64,000 nt of DNA, taken from the NCBI RefSeq assembly GCF_000696185.1, contig NZ_KK853997.1, forward strand, positions 3,650,569-3,714,568, given 5' to 3'. The stretch comes from Kitasatospora cheerisanensis KCTC 2395. GTDB taxonomy: Bacteria; Actinomycetota; Actinomycetes; Streptomycetales; Streptomycetaceae. The translations under genes and the position numbers were made by a program. Shown here piece after piece: positions 8,936 through 17,648 of this stretch. Every line of letters begins with the position of its first letter. The stretch's first letter is position 1. The notes below the pieces were generated by a model. It was given only the letters and a program-made list of their open reading frames with translations. It made no database searches and was not told the origin of the DNA.

Positions 8936-8968
8936 GCGTGGCGCTGAACCTGCAGGTCAGCGCCACGC
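8936..8968. repeat. Strong inverted repeat next to the left attachment repeat
   Basis: GCGTGGCGCTGA (8936-8947) is perfectly complementary to TCAGCGCCACGC (8957-8968), with a 9-base spacer containing the self-complementary CCTGCAGG. It lies 38 bases inside the left end of the island. It could be a recombinase arm or accessory site, or a terminator for the protease operon on the minus strand. The remaining bases up to 9194 hold no gene that I can recognise. Confidence 0.7.
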
Positions 8969-9194
8969 GGCAGGTTTGGTGATCCAGCTCCGCGCAGCTT
9001 CTGCCATCCCGTCCGCTCACGCATCGCTCACGCAGGAAACCCGTGGGCCAGGCTGCAACGGGCTCGCCAGCAGCTACGCGGCGCCCGCCTCTCAGCCACC
9101 TACAAACGCGTCTCCGCAGTCACACGTGGCGGGCAAGCGGACTTGCGATTGCCTCACCTGGCACGACGAACAGTCCCCGGACCGGGGGTTACCG

Positions 9195-11750
9195 CTAAGA
9201 AATGGTGATAGGTACGCCGATCTGCTGGGCTACAGGCGTCCAAATATCGACGTCTTCGCTAGGCGTGTCGATAGAAATTACCAACGAGTAGCGAGCGCCA
9301 TCAGGACTTCGGTCCTTCTTGGGATTCTCTTTCCACCAGCCCGTGACCGGATAAACAGCAATGGCCCCGCGCGAGGCCAAATCGGCGGCGGTGCCTTGCC
9401 AGATATCCGTGTGCACGGACCCCGGAGACTGCTGAAGCTTCGCCCCGAAAAACCATTCACCCGATTCCGCATGGCTCTCCGGTCGTGCCTCCTCCTCGGC
9501 CAGAGCCTTTCTATTGATGCGCTTGCGAAAGTCACTGTTCGATTCAGTGGCGCGCCGCATGTCGAAACGCAAACCATGCGAGGCGTAGGTGTACCTCCTG
9601 CGCCAACCGCGCCGCCCAGGATTAGGGTCAATGAAATACGCGAGAGTCACTCGAAGCCGTACCGGAGTTTCACCCATTCCCATGAGAACCTCCACCGGCC
9701 AGGGCAGATCGTGCATGTGAATCTCGCGCAGCGCTCCTGCCCCATTGAAAGGATGGATAGTTTCCTGAGCGACAAGGGTAAGCGCATTCGATGCACTGCG
9801 AGTAGCTCGCCCCACATCCGGGACTCCCATGCCGTAACGGCGCAGCAGCGCAGCCCGGTCTACCTTCTTCTTCTCGGCAGTGATTCTGGATCTCATCGCG
9901 GACGTCCACTCGGCCGAGTGGATAATCAGCGCTCTTACCGTTTCAGGCCAGAGGCTTGGATATGAGCACATGATCTGAGCTGCCATATTGGCAGCCTGCG
10001 CGGTAGCGGCACTCGTGCCTGCTGTCAACCCCAGTTGGCCGGGCCGCTGCACAGGGGCTTGCGTCGTAAGCACCTGCAAGTTCTCCGGCGTGTCAATCAT
10101 TAGGTCATCCGGGGATGCGGCTGCATTCCCGCCCTCAAAAACTACCTCTGGCTTGACTGGCCAAGTCCTACTAAAGGCAACGGACGTCCGACTATGGGGA
10201 GAAAGCTCGCCACGAGGTGCAAGAGGCCGCCAGCCGTTAAAACCTGCCGGCGCCTCACTCATGTCGTCTCTTTCGGTGAAAGCCCCCACGGTCAGTACAT
10301 TCCAAGCCTGCGCTGGATCTTCGACCGGCTCCACGTCACTACGAGTCAAATGATCGAGATCAAATGGAAAGATATTTCCAGCCGAAACCACAAAGAGTCG
10401 GGGATGAGCTTCCGCTTCCTGAGTGCGAATAACAACTTGGCCAGAATCTGTAGCGGAATCGATGCTGTGGCCGTAGGCTAGTGCGTCGATGGCTGAGGAC
10501 CAAGATGTGGGTTGTCCATAATTTGACACAGACTCGCCATTTGGCGTGTCATGCCCAGCAGTCACTGCCATGGAAAATACCCTGCGACGACGGGGCGCCT
10601 GAATTTCCACCCTATCTACAGCCTTCGCGACAACTAGGCCGTAAACGTCCGGTTCATTAAAAGCTGGCGGAGGAGGAAGAATCTTCGCCGATTCCAGGCG
10701 GTGCCGAAGATGGATTCGCTCGGCTGCGACCAAGGCCTGCCCGAGGTCTCCAAACAACGCAAGTCCGGCCATCTCCGTCCCATGACCGCTGTGATCCTGA
10801 GTGTTCCAAGGAGTCTCCGCAGTGTGGCAGTCCTCAGCATTCAGGGCCGGACGGAGCAAAGGATGGTCACGGAATACCCCCGTATCCAAGATGCAGGCAG
10901 CCGGCGCATCGTCTGGCGCGTGATCTGTACGCTCCAGGAGCGCAGAAACCCATTCGCCTTGGTCGACCGCGGGCTGAAGAGCCAACACTTCGGCCGCATG
11001 GTTAGACCGCCGAATCTCTGCAAGGTCATCCAAGACGTCGAGAGCTCCCGACAGCTGTTCAAGAGTGGTTGCAGCTAGCAGAACCACTCTATCGGCCATC
11101 TGCAGGATGTGCCTGTGAAGAGTAATCTCAGCTTGCGCAGCAAATTCTCGAAAGCGGTCGATCTCCCGACCATCGCGCACGCGCAACCAGACTTCGAGCC
11201 ATATCTTCTCATCCACTCGGGGAAGGCGATCGACCGGGTCAGTCCAGAGGGCATTGATGGACGCGAGACGAATTTCCTTGATTCTATTGACAAGGTTGCT
11301 GTGAGTCGGCCTCTCGGTGTCGGCCGTCTCGGCATACTCTTCAATCTTCTTGACGAAATTCTGCAGCTTACCGTCGGGCACGAAAACGGTCGCGCGCTCG
11401 ACGAGCCCGTACGCAGTTTCTACAGGCTGAACCGACATGAGCTCTGGGTGCACCTTGCCCACCCTCGAATCAAGGCTCTCGACCGCCAGTTCGACGCCGG
11501 GGAAACTCTCGAACTCCACATAAACGCCACTGACTGCACCCTCCACCGGCTCTACGGTCGCCGCCTGCTTCTTGGCTGCGATCTTATTTCCGGCCCGCTC
11601 AAGGTTGGCAAGAAGTCCTTGAGCATGGAGCGTAGGATCGTTAGGGGAGGCGACTTTGTTACCAACCGGGCCCCCGGGCGGGGGCGAGTACGGCTCAGCC
11701 GTAGCGCTTTGCCGAATGAACAGGTGCGGGAGACTCCTGTCTGACGCCAT
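9195..11750 (-). CDS. Cytoplasmic S8 (subtilisin-like) serine protease, partner of the AAA ATPase
   Basis: This is an 851-residue subtilase with all three catalytic blocks: ILDTGV (Asp289), SGHGTEMAGL (His323) and GTSAATAQAANMAA (Ser580), plus VVSAGN for the oxyanion hole. It has no signal peptide or membrane segment, so it should act in the cytoplasm. About 280 residues precede the catalytic domain, and a C-terminal region of about 200 residues has no assignment. It starts seven bases after the AAA ATPase stop and is surely cotranscribed with it. Base composition is noticeably AT-richer than the chromosome, indicating acquisition. The ATPase probably controls or feeds the protease. Such pairs recur in variable regions of bacteria, and a role in defence or regulated proteolysis is inference. 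Confidence 0.9.
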   Translation of the reverse strand: MASDRSLPHLFIRQSATAEPYSPPPGGPVGNKVASPNDPTLHAQGLLANLERAGNKIAAKKQAATVEPVEGAVSGVYVEFESFPGVELAVESLDSRVGKVHPELMSVQPVETAYGLVERATVFVPDGKLQNFVKKIEEYAETADTERPTHSNLVNRIKEIRLASINALWTDPVDRLPRVDEKIWLEVWLRVRDGREIDRFREFAAQAEITLHRHILQMADRVVLLAATTLEQLSGALDVLDDLAEIRRSNHAAEVLALQPAVDQGEWVSALLERTDHAPDDAPAACILDTGVFRDHPLLRPALNAEDCHTAETPWNTQDHSGHGTEMAGLALFGDLGQALVAAERIHLRHRLESAKILPPPPAFNEPDVYGLVVAKAVDRVEIQAPRRRRVFSMAVTAGHDTPNGESVSNYGQPTSWSSAIDALAYGHSIDSATDSGQVVIRTQEAEAHPRLFVVSAGNIFPFDLDHLTRSDVEPVEDPAQAWNVLTVGAFTERDDMSEAPAGFNGWRPLAPRGELSPHSRTSVAFSRTWPVKPEVVFEGGNAAASPDDLMIDTPENLQVLTTQAPVQRPGQLGLTAGTSAATAQAANMAAQIMCSYPSLWPETVRALIIHSAEWTSAMRSRITAEKKKVDRAALLRRYGMGVPDVGRATRSASNALTLVAQETIHPFNGAGALREIHMHDLPWPVEVLMGMGETPVRLRVTLAYFIDPNPGRRGWRRRYTYASHGLRFDMRRATESNSDFRKRINRKALAEEEARPESHAESGEWFFGAKLQQSPGSVHTDIWQGTAADLASRGAIAVYPVTGWWKENPKKDRSPDGARYSLVISIDTPSEDVDIWTPVAQQIGVPITIS

Positions 11751-11757
11751 TTAGCCT

Positions 11758-12756
11758 TCAGGGCTCCTTCCGATTGATGAGCGGGCGACGCTCGCCGATG
11801 GCGTTAACGATATCTTCAGTTTCTATCCCGGAATCCCCGGACAGCACAGCTGCCTTTCCGGCCGTTTCGGAGGCAACCGTCAAGTCCCCATAGCTCAGCC
11901 CGACCGAGATGTCGGCTACTCGCCCCCAATCGATGCGCGAAAGGTCGAAGTTTGCCAGCCGATTAGAGATGACGGCACATGCCGCCTCCCGGGTTGGCAG
12001 TGGGTATTCGATCAAGGCATCAAAACGTCTAAATACAGCCTTATCGAGAATTTGAGGATGGTTCGTTGCCGCCACAATGATGCTATCCGACTCGTCCTGC
12101 TCCAAGAATTGGAGGAAGGAATTTAGGACACGGCGCACCTCTCCGACATCATTGGATAGAGAGCGCTCTCCGGCCAGTGCATCGAATTCATCGAAAAAAT
12201 AGAGCCCGCGAGTTTCGGAAAGAGCCTCGAAGACAAGTCTCAGCTTTGCGGCAGTTTCACCCATGTACTTTGTCATCAATCCGTCAAGTCGAATCGAAAA
12301 CAACGGAAGTCTGAGCTCTCCCGCAAGTACCCGCGCAGTCATGGTCTTGCCGGTGCCTGGCGCCCCGGTCAGCAAGAGACGGCGGAGCGGGTGAAACCCA
12401 TGGGCCCGCAGCTTGTCCTGCTGCCTCTGTTCAGTGATGACCTTAAGCAGGCGGGAATGCACCTGCGACTCAAGCACCAGGTCCGATAGGAGCTCGGCGG
12501 GGTAACTGACAGTGAGGAGAGACGCGAGCTCCCCACGAGGCTGAGTCACTGGCACCAACCGTGCGGTCACGGCCGCTGGTGCGACCGTCTCACGGGCCCG
12601 CAGGCCGTCTACCAGGTCCCTTAGCTCCTGCGCGAAGCGGTTCTGTCCGCTTCTGGCGGCTCTGGCCGCGACCTGCATGGCAACCGAGTAGAAGCGCGCA
12701 TCGTCACCCTCGCCATGGCTCTTCACGAGTGCCTTCACCTGGTCAGCCGTCGCCAC
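11758..12756 (-). CDS. AAA ATPase partnered with S8 protease
   Basis: This 332-residue protein has an N-terminal helical region of about 100 residues and one AAA module of the FtsH/katanin type: Walker A GAPGTGKT (about 130-137), Walker B YFFDEFDAL, sensor 1 AATNHP and an arginine-finger segment FRRFDALIEY. The GTG start follows an almost ideal ribosome site, GGAGGTGA. It has no membrane segment and no peptidase domain of its own; the subtilase encoded seven bases downstream is the likely effector. Composition is AT-richer than the flanking core genes. I infer that it forms a ring ATPase that recognises a trigger or substrate and activates the protease. The trigger is unknown. Confidence 0.9.
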   Translation of the reverse strand: MATADQVKALVKSHGEGDDARFYSVAMQVAARAARSGQNRFAQELRDLVDGLRARETVAPAAVTARLVPVTQPRGELASLLTVSYPAELLSDLVLESQVHSRLLKVITEQRQQDKLRAHGFHPLRRLLLTGAPGTGKTMTARVLAGELRLPLFSIRLDGLMTKYMGETAAKLRLVFEALSETRGLYFFDEFDALAGERSLSNDVGEVRRVLNSFLQFLEQDESDSIIVAATNHPQILDKAVFRRFDALIEYPLPTREAACAVISNRLANFDLSRIDWGRVADISVGLSYGDLTVASETAGKAAVLSGDSGIETEDIVNAIGERRPLINRKEP

Positions 12757-13298
12757 TGTGTCTCACCTCCGTCCCGAGCTGGTTGCTGAACCTTCACACT
12801 AGCGGCTGTGGAGTCTGGGGCTGCCACCCATGAAGCTGTCGGGCGCACTGTGGCAGCCTCCTGGGGCGTGGACATCGGCGACCGACCCTAGCCGACACTC
12901 TCGTAGCTGGTCTGCCCTGAAACCTAGACCGCAAATACGGCGGCAGGTTGAAAGCCGCCAACGAGCTGTACAACAGAGCCACCCCTCACCGCAGGTACAC
13001 CGACGCAGCAATCGCACATCGAGTGAGGCGAGAGCTGGCCGTGGGGGCGTCTGTGTACTCGGTCCTGCCCACGTCAGCGATCCCCTCGTGGTCGGGAGTC
13101 GGGCGGCGCTGAGGACGTCGAGGTGACGAGCGTAGCCGCCGGACCAGATGGGAGTGACTCGTTCAAGCTGAGTCGAGGACCTCCTCGCCGCCCAGAGCTC
13201 GCTTTGCCCCAGCGGCGTCGCCACTGCGGATGCAACTACCCCGACTATCTCGTTGCGCGTGATCTTCGATGCCTGGATGGTTGGACGACGCCCATGAT
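12757..13298. other. Intergenic region within the island
   Basis: These 542 bases lie between the start of the ATPase/protease operon and the stop of the methyltransferase, both on the minus strand. It must hold the promoter of the AAA/S8 operon. Several open frames cross it, but none shows domain-like sequence or the third-position GC bias of neighbouring genes. It may contain decayed sequence marking the junction between the two halves of the island. Confidence 0.5.
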
Positions 13299-14117
13299 CT
13301 ACAGTCGGCACACCAGGAACCCCCCGAGGCATTTGATCTTGAACGACCCCTCCGTAGCGATCGTGGCGGCAACTATCTCTGCTGCCCGACTGATGGTCTC
13401 GTGGAACGGGACTCCACATTGGCCGGCCCACGCCTCATAGGAGGCTAGGTGGGCAGCGATCGGTACGGGGTCGGTGATCTTGATGGTGCCGGGAAGTTCT
13501 CGAATGCGGATATCTTTGAAGACCGTCCCGAGATAGTCGGGAGCCTTCTCGAGAGAGAAGCGGGAGCTGAGGGAGACCCGTGCTGGCCCCTTAGGAATCC
13601 CGAGAACGTCGCCTGCAGCCCTAATCCAGAGCTGGTCCAGCTCCTGCTTGTCGGTGTCGCTGTTGGTCGAGGCGATGAGTAGGCAGCCAGGTCGGAGGAC
13701 GCGGGCCATTTCCTTGATCGTGGCCTCGATGTCGCTGACGTGGTACAGCATGTGCAGGGCCAGCACGGCGTCAGCGCTGTCGTCGGCGAAGGGCAGGGCC
13801 TGGGCGTCGGCCACCAGGACCGGCTTCGCGACGTCGGCGAGGATGCCCGCCGAGATGTCCATCCCGACGACCTGGACGTCCGGGCGGTCCTTGTGCAGGC
13901 GGCCGACGAACTTGCCGTTGCCGCAGCCAACGTCAAGGACGATCCCGCTTGTGCCGGCCAGCTCTTCGACGACGATCCTGGGCAGGTCGTACTGCGGCTG
14001 CTGCCACCGGTAGATCGACTGGCGGGCGGCCAGGTGGCGTCCGTCGGCGTAGGCGCTGTTCGCGAGGATCGCCTTGTCGGCGACCGCGGCGTCCTGCTGT
14101 GCGGTGTAGCTCGTCAC
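13299..14117 (-). CDS. Class I SAM-dependent methyltransferase
   Basis: This is a 272-residue protein with a Rossmann-type SAM fold: motif I VLDVGCGNGKFV, an acidic residue after strand 2 (VVGMDIS), VADAQALPFADDSADAV, and VLRPGCLLIAST after strand 5, as in UbiE/Methyltransf_11 proteins. Its GTG start overlaps the stop of the XRE regulator (GTGA), so the pair is cotranscribed. The substrate cannot be read from the sequence. Its position beside the peptide-modification operon makes peptide or small-molecule methylation possible, but the two operons are on opposite strands, so the link is inference. Confidence 0.8.
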   Translation of the reverse strand: MTSYTAQQDAAVADKAILANSAYADGRHLAARQSIYRWQQPQYDLPRIVVEELAGTSGIVLDVGCGNGKFVGRLHKDRPDVQVVGMDISAGILADVAKPVLVADAQALPFADDSADAVLALHMLYHVSDIEATIKEMARVLRPGCLLIASTNSDTDKQELDQLWIRAAGDVLGIPKGPARVSLSSRFSLEKAPDYLGTVFKDIRIRELPGTIKITDPVPIAAHLASYEAWAGQCGVPFHETISRAAEIVAATIATEGSFKIKCLGGFLVCRL

Positions 14118-15427
14118 TGTGGCAGCTCCGGAGGGTTCGTGAGTGCGGGTCGAGAGCAGGCTTCTCTGACATTCTCACGGAGACTCAGGACGACCGGGGA
14201 GCCTGCGTAGGCTGGCTCGGCGAGACGAGTGCTCAGCGCCCGAAGGCGGCTGGAGATGCTCGCTGTTCGCCGGTCCGGTGCAGCCTCCAGCACCGCCGAG
14301 AGCTTCTCCCGCACGCCATCGAGGTCGCCGTGGGCAAGGTGGGCGTTGGCGAGGTCAAGGCGGGCCGCCAGCAGGTCGCCGGAGGACTGTTCCTGCTGCG
14401 GCGCGGACTCGTACAGGGCGATGGCCCTGGAGGACGCCTCGATGGCGCGGTTCACATGACGCTGGCTACCCAGGGCAAGGAGGGCGGTGCCGACGTAGGT
14501 CCACTGCTTGGCCTCGGGGAACGTGAACACGCCCGGGAGATCCACGGCGGCTACGGCGCTTCGTGCGGCCTCGGCCGCCGCCACGGCTCGTAGCGCGCTC
14601 GCGCTGTCTCCGAGCGCGGCGGTGGCTCGTGCTTCGAGGCTGAGCAGACGAGCTGCGATCGTCCCGCTGTCCGCGTACGGCAGTCCGGCTCTGGCCAGTT
14701 CGGCGGCCTGGCGGTGGTCCTGCTGCCAGTAGGCGATCAGGGACTGGACGGATCGGATCCAGGCCCGGAGGCCGTTGTTGCCGGCTGACTCCGCGCAGCG
14801 CCAGGCCGTTCGCGAATGCGTAGCCGCAGCTGTGTACTGGCCGAGATCGAGGGCGACATGGGTGGCCAGGCCGCAGAGGCGTCCGGCCTGCAGGTAGAGA
14901 TGGCCTGTCTGGTAGGGGTGTTGGCGGCCTCGGAGTAAGTCGAACACTCCTCGCCGAAGGGTTCCGATGTCGTGGAAGAGCTCGGACAACGGCTTGCTGA
15001 CGTAGTCCTCTGCCAGCCTCGCAATGTCCGCGTCGATCTGTTCAAGCAGCGTGTCGTCCACGTTGGATGCGCTCGCGAAGCGGAGGAAGAGCGCGGACTC
15101 TGCTGAGTCGGCTGCCACCGCCACTACGAGATCGCTGTCGTGGCCCGTGCGCCAGGCAGGCACAGGAGCCGAGGCGTCGCCGACGCTGCTGGGCGGTGGA
15201 ACTGCTTCGGCGACCGCAGGGGGTGCTGCCAGTAGGTCGGCCAACTGATCGACCGAGAGTCCCAGGGCGCGGGCGAGCTTCGGCCGCATCCAGGGCTGCG
15301 GGGCACCCCTACCGCCCTCCCATCGCCCCACGGTCGTGCGGTCCACGTCGAGGGCTTCAGCCAGGGATTCCTGGGTGTGGCCGACAGCCTCCCTGCGCTG
15401 GATCAGCCGGGCCCTCCTGGATGCCAT
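14114..15427 (-). CDS. XRE-family regulator with TPR-like C-terminal domain
   Basis: This 437-residue regulator starts with an XRE helix-turn-helix (HTQESLAEALDVDRTTVGRWEGG, roughly residues 17-39). A variable linker follows, then a long helical region of TPR-like repeats (for example ALGDSASALRAVAAAEAARSAV), typical of actinobacterial signal-responsive regulators. ATG at 15427 follows TGGAGGA. It is divergent from the anti-sigma-type ATPase gene and overlaps the methyltransferase by four bases. It probably controls the divergent promoter region at 15428-15630 and perhaps the peptide operon. Its ligand is unknown. Confidence 0.82.
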   Translation of the reverse strand: MASRRARLIQRREAVGHTQESLAEALDVDRTTVGRWEGGRGAPQPWMRPKLARALGLSVDQLADLLAAPPAVAEAVPPPSSVGDASAPVPAWRTGHDSDLVVAVAADSAESALFLRFASASNVDDTLLEQIDADIARLAEDYVSKPLSELFHDIGTLRRGVFDLLRGRQHPYQTGHLYLQAGRLCGLATHVALDLGQYTAAATHSRTAWRCAESAGNNGLRAWIRSVQSLIAYWQQDHRQAAELARAGLPYADSGTIAARLLSLEARATAALGDSASALRAVAAAEAARSAVAAVDLPGVFTFPEAKQWTYVGTALLALGSQRHVNRAIEASSRAIALYESAPQQEQSSGDLLAARLDLANAHLAHGDLDGVREKLSAVLEAAPDRRTASISSRLRALSTRLAEPAYAGSPVVLSLRENVREACSRPALTNPPELPQ

Positions 15428-15630
15428 CCCGCGTCCTCCAGAGGTACGTCAGTTCGTCCGTAGCCATAACAGGCCAGGTCATGCCCGGGTTTGCAGCACG
15501 GATGCCTCATTGCCGCATCAATTCTGCTCTGGTTCACCGGCATTGGAGGCGGTTCTGTAGATACCTGCCGGGTGAATCCCGGCGCGAATCGGCCCGCTGC
15601 CGACCTCGTCCCGGTGAAAGGTCCGCGCTC

Positions 15631-16125
15631 ATGTCCGTCGCCACCCGCCAAGCCACTGCCCCCGCCCCGTTCGGCTTTCGCGTGCTGCCCAGTGCCGAGG
15701 CCGTACCGGACGCCCGGCGGCAGGTGATACGGGCCGTACGCGGTTGGGGCTTGCCGCTGGCGGAGGACGCACTCCGCGATGTCGAGTTGCTGTCCAGCGA
15801 GCTGATCACCAACGCCGTGTCCCACACCCACGCCCCGTGCGTCGTGTGCGTGTCCTGGGACGGTGAGCGGCTGCGCGTCGAGGTGACGGATGTCGGCCAC
15901 GAACTGCCGGCTGCAGGCGGGATCGATCTCGACGCCACCGACGGGCGAGGGCTGTTTCTGGTGGCAGCGCTCGCGACGGACTGGGGCGCCGAGCCTGACC
16001 CCACTGGCAAGCGGATCTGGTTCGAGGTCGGCACCACCGCTGCCGTTTCGGGCGACGAGCGACTCACCGTGCTGGTAAGGGCCGCTGTCCCGACTACACG
16101 GGACGTCGTGCCGACCAGCGTCTGA
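15631..16125 (+). CDS. HATPase (anti-sigma factor/RsbW-like) ATP-binding protein
   Basis: This 164-residue single-domain protein has the GHKL ATPase N-box ELITNAVSHTHA, then VEVTDVGHELP and the G2 region DGRGLFLVAALATDWG, as in the many short anti-sigma/serine kinase proteins of streptomycetes. I chose ATG at 15631, after GTGAAAGGTCC. Such proteins typically act with XRE regulators and tiny partner proteins in developmental or metabolic control, and here an XRE gene is divergent. No sigma factor or anti-anti-sigma gene is in the island. Confidence 0.8.
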   Translation: MSVATRQATAPAPFGFRVLPSAEAVPDARRQVIRAVRGWGLPLAEDALRDVELLSSELITNAVSHTHAPCVVCVSWDGERLRVEVTDVGHELPAAGGIDLDATDGRGLFLVAALATDWGAEPDPTGKRIWFEVGTTAAVSGDERLTVLVRAAVPTTRDVVPTSV

Positions 16126-16306
16126 CAAGACTTCCTCCCGCCCCGATGCGGGCTTGGGGGATGCAGGTGGCCGCGGTGGTCAACAGCCACGCGGCAAAGG
16201 CACCTGAGGTTCCTTGCCAACGGCTTGCCCTGGCAACGGATCCATCGCTGCACCCACAACGGGGCCGGGCAGTCGGCCCTGCCCCATGAAACCGAAGGAG
16301 TGCTTC

Positions 16307-16447
16307 ATGCCCGAGAACCTGACGACCAGCACCGAGCTGGAGGGCGACGGCCTGCTGGTCGCCCGTACGAAGGTCGCCGCGGCCCGCTCGCGTGGCGAGC
16401 AGCCGTCGGACGGCGGCTCCACCGGCCGAACCGACACTAACGACTGA
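16307..16447 (+). CDS. 46-residue peptide, candidate RiPP precursor
   Basis: This small gene has a good ribosome site (AAGGAG, 16295-16300, six bases before ATG) and lies 13 bases upstream of the cupin oxygenase gene. The peptide has a Thr-rich acidic N terminus (MPENLTTSTELEGDG), a central hydrophobic/basic stretch (LLVARTKVAAARSRGE) and a hydrophilic Gly/Ser/Thr/Asp tail ending GRTDTND. There are no Cys or aromatic residues, so lanthionine or thiazole chemistry is unlikely. Its position at the head of an operon of oxygenase, reductase and kinase suggests it is their substrate. It could instead be a small regulatory protein like the tiny partners of GHKL ATPases. I recognise no family. Confidence 0.65.
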   Translation: MPENLTTSTELEGDGLLVARTKVAAARSRGEQPSDGGSTGRTDTND

Positions 16448-16460
16448 CGGCTGCATCACG

Positions 16461-17648
16461 ATGACCACCGAGCAGTTCTCGGTGGTTGAGCGTCTGGGCG
16501 GGGATCACTTCCTCGCCCAGACTCTCGGCCGCAGCTTCAAGGTCGCACGCGGTGAAGCCGCGTCACTCGCCGGACTCATGAGCTGGGATGACCTCAACGC
16601 CATCCTGACCCACCACCGGTTCGAATCGCCTCGCTTCCGGCTCGCCGCCAACGGCGAGCAGGTGCCCGCGCACAGCTACTCCCGGCCGATCACCACCCGG
16701 CGGAGCACCGTCTGGCACCAGCTCCAGCCCTCTGAGTTGCACAAGCGTCTCGCCGAGGGTGCCACGCTGGTCCTGGACGCGGTCGACGAACTCCACCCCG
16801 GCATCGGTGCTCTGGCCGGCCAGCTGGAGCGCTGGCTGCGAACCGGCGTGCAGGTCAACCTGTACGCCTCCTGGACCGGCACCGAGGGCTTCGGCGTCCA
16901 CTGGGACGATCACGACGTGGTCGTCGTCCAGCTCGACGGCGCGAAGCGCTGGCGCATCTACGGCCCCACCCGCGCGTTGCCGATGCACCGCGACGTCGAA
17001 ACGCCCGAGCCACCGCCCGAGGAGCCCGTCGCCGATCTGGTGCTCACCGCCGGCGATGTGCTCTACCTGCCTCGGGGCTGGTGGCATGCCGTCGCCGCCT
17101 CCGAGGGCGAGCACTCGCTGCATGTCACGTGCGGGCTGCAGAGCACGACGGGTGCCGACTTGATCATCTGGCTGTCGGAGATGCTGCGTGCCCACGAGGC
17201 CGTTCGGGCGGACATCCCGCGCTTCGGGACCGCCGAGGAGCAGCGAGCCTTCCTCGACACGATCGGCAAGCTCATCGCGACCGAGCTGGAGAGCGACGAC
17301 CTGATCGCCCGCTTCTCCTCCGCCCGCGACGCCACCGAGCGAGCCCGGCTCGCACCGTCGCTGCCCCACATCACGGCGGCCCCGCCGGATGCCGACTTGC
17401 AGGTACACCTGGTCACCACGCGGCCCGCGCTCGCGGCCATGCCCGACGGCACAGTCCGGCTTACCGCCGGAGGCGAGGAGTGGACCTTCGCCGCCAAGGC
17501 AGAGCCGCTGCTCGCGCTCCTCGCCGACGGGGAACCCCACAGACTGGCCGATCTCGCAGAGGCCGCAGACATCACCCTCGCACAGGCGGCCGGTGTCGTG
17601 ACGGAGCTGGTCGACGGCCAAGCCGCTGCGATCGGAGGCCCACGATGA
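16461..17648 (+). CDS. JmjC/cupin-type Fe(II)/2-oxoglutarate oxygenase (ribosomal-oxygenase-like)
   Basis: This 395-residue protein resembles the Cupin_4/JmjC ribosomal oxygenase family (YcfD/RoxA, MINA, NO66), which hydroxylates Arg or His side chains of proteins. The metal triad is visible: His147-x-Asp149 in VHWDDHD and a distal His209 in RGWWHAV. The C-terminal part (after about residue 320) ends in a winged-helix-like segment (ALLADGEPHRLADLAEAADITLAQAAGVV), also typical of the family. It sits 13 bases after the 46-aa peptide and overlaps the reductase gene (ATGA). I infer that it hydroxylates the small peptide or another local substrate. The ATG at 16461 has a weak ribosome site, so coupling to the peptide gene is likely. 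Confidence 0.85.
   Translation: MTTEQFSVVERLGGDHFLAQTLGRSFKVARGEAASLAGLMSWDDLNAILTHHRFESPRFRLAANGEQVPAHSYSRPITTRRSTVWHQLQPSELHKRLAEGATLVLDAVDELHPGIGALAGQLERWLRTGVQVNLYASWTGTEGFGVHWDDHDVVVVQLDGAKRWRIYGPTRALPMHRDVETPEPPPEEPVADLVLTAGDVLYLPRGWWHAVAASEGEHSLHVTCGLQSTTGADLIIWLSEMLRAHEAVRADIPRFGTAEEQRAFLDTIGKLIATELESDDLIARFSSARDATERARLAPSLPHITAAPPDADLQVHLVTTRPALAAMPDGTVRLTAGGEEWTFAAKAEPLLALLADGEPHRLADLAEAADITLAQAAGVVTELVDGQAAAIGGPR

Noticed and set aside
8899..9194. Possible integrase remnant beside the left att repeat
   Set aside because: Read in all frames; no Arg-His-Arg-Tyr recombinase motif or recognisable fragment was found.
12799..13431. 210-codon minus-strand open frame in the island gap
   Set aside because: Overlaps the methyltransferase gene in another frame, has no domain-like sequence and is Arg/Cys/Ser-rich; treated as non-coding.
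16307..16447. Reading the 46-aa peptide as a lanthipeptide or thiopeptide precursor
   Set aside because: It has no Cys, and no dehydratase, cyclase or YcaO gene is nearby on the island; the lan genes at 0.6-5.3 kb are outside the att repeats.
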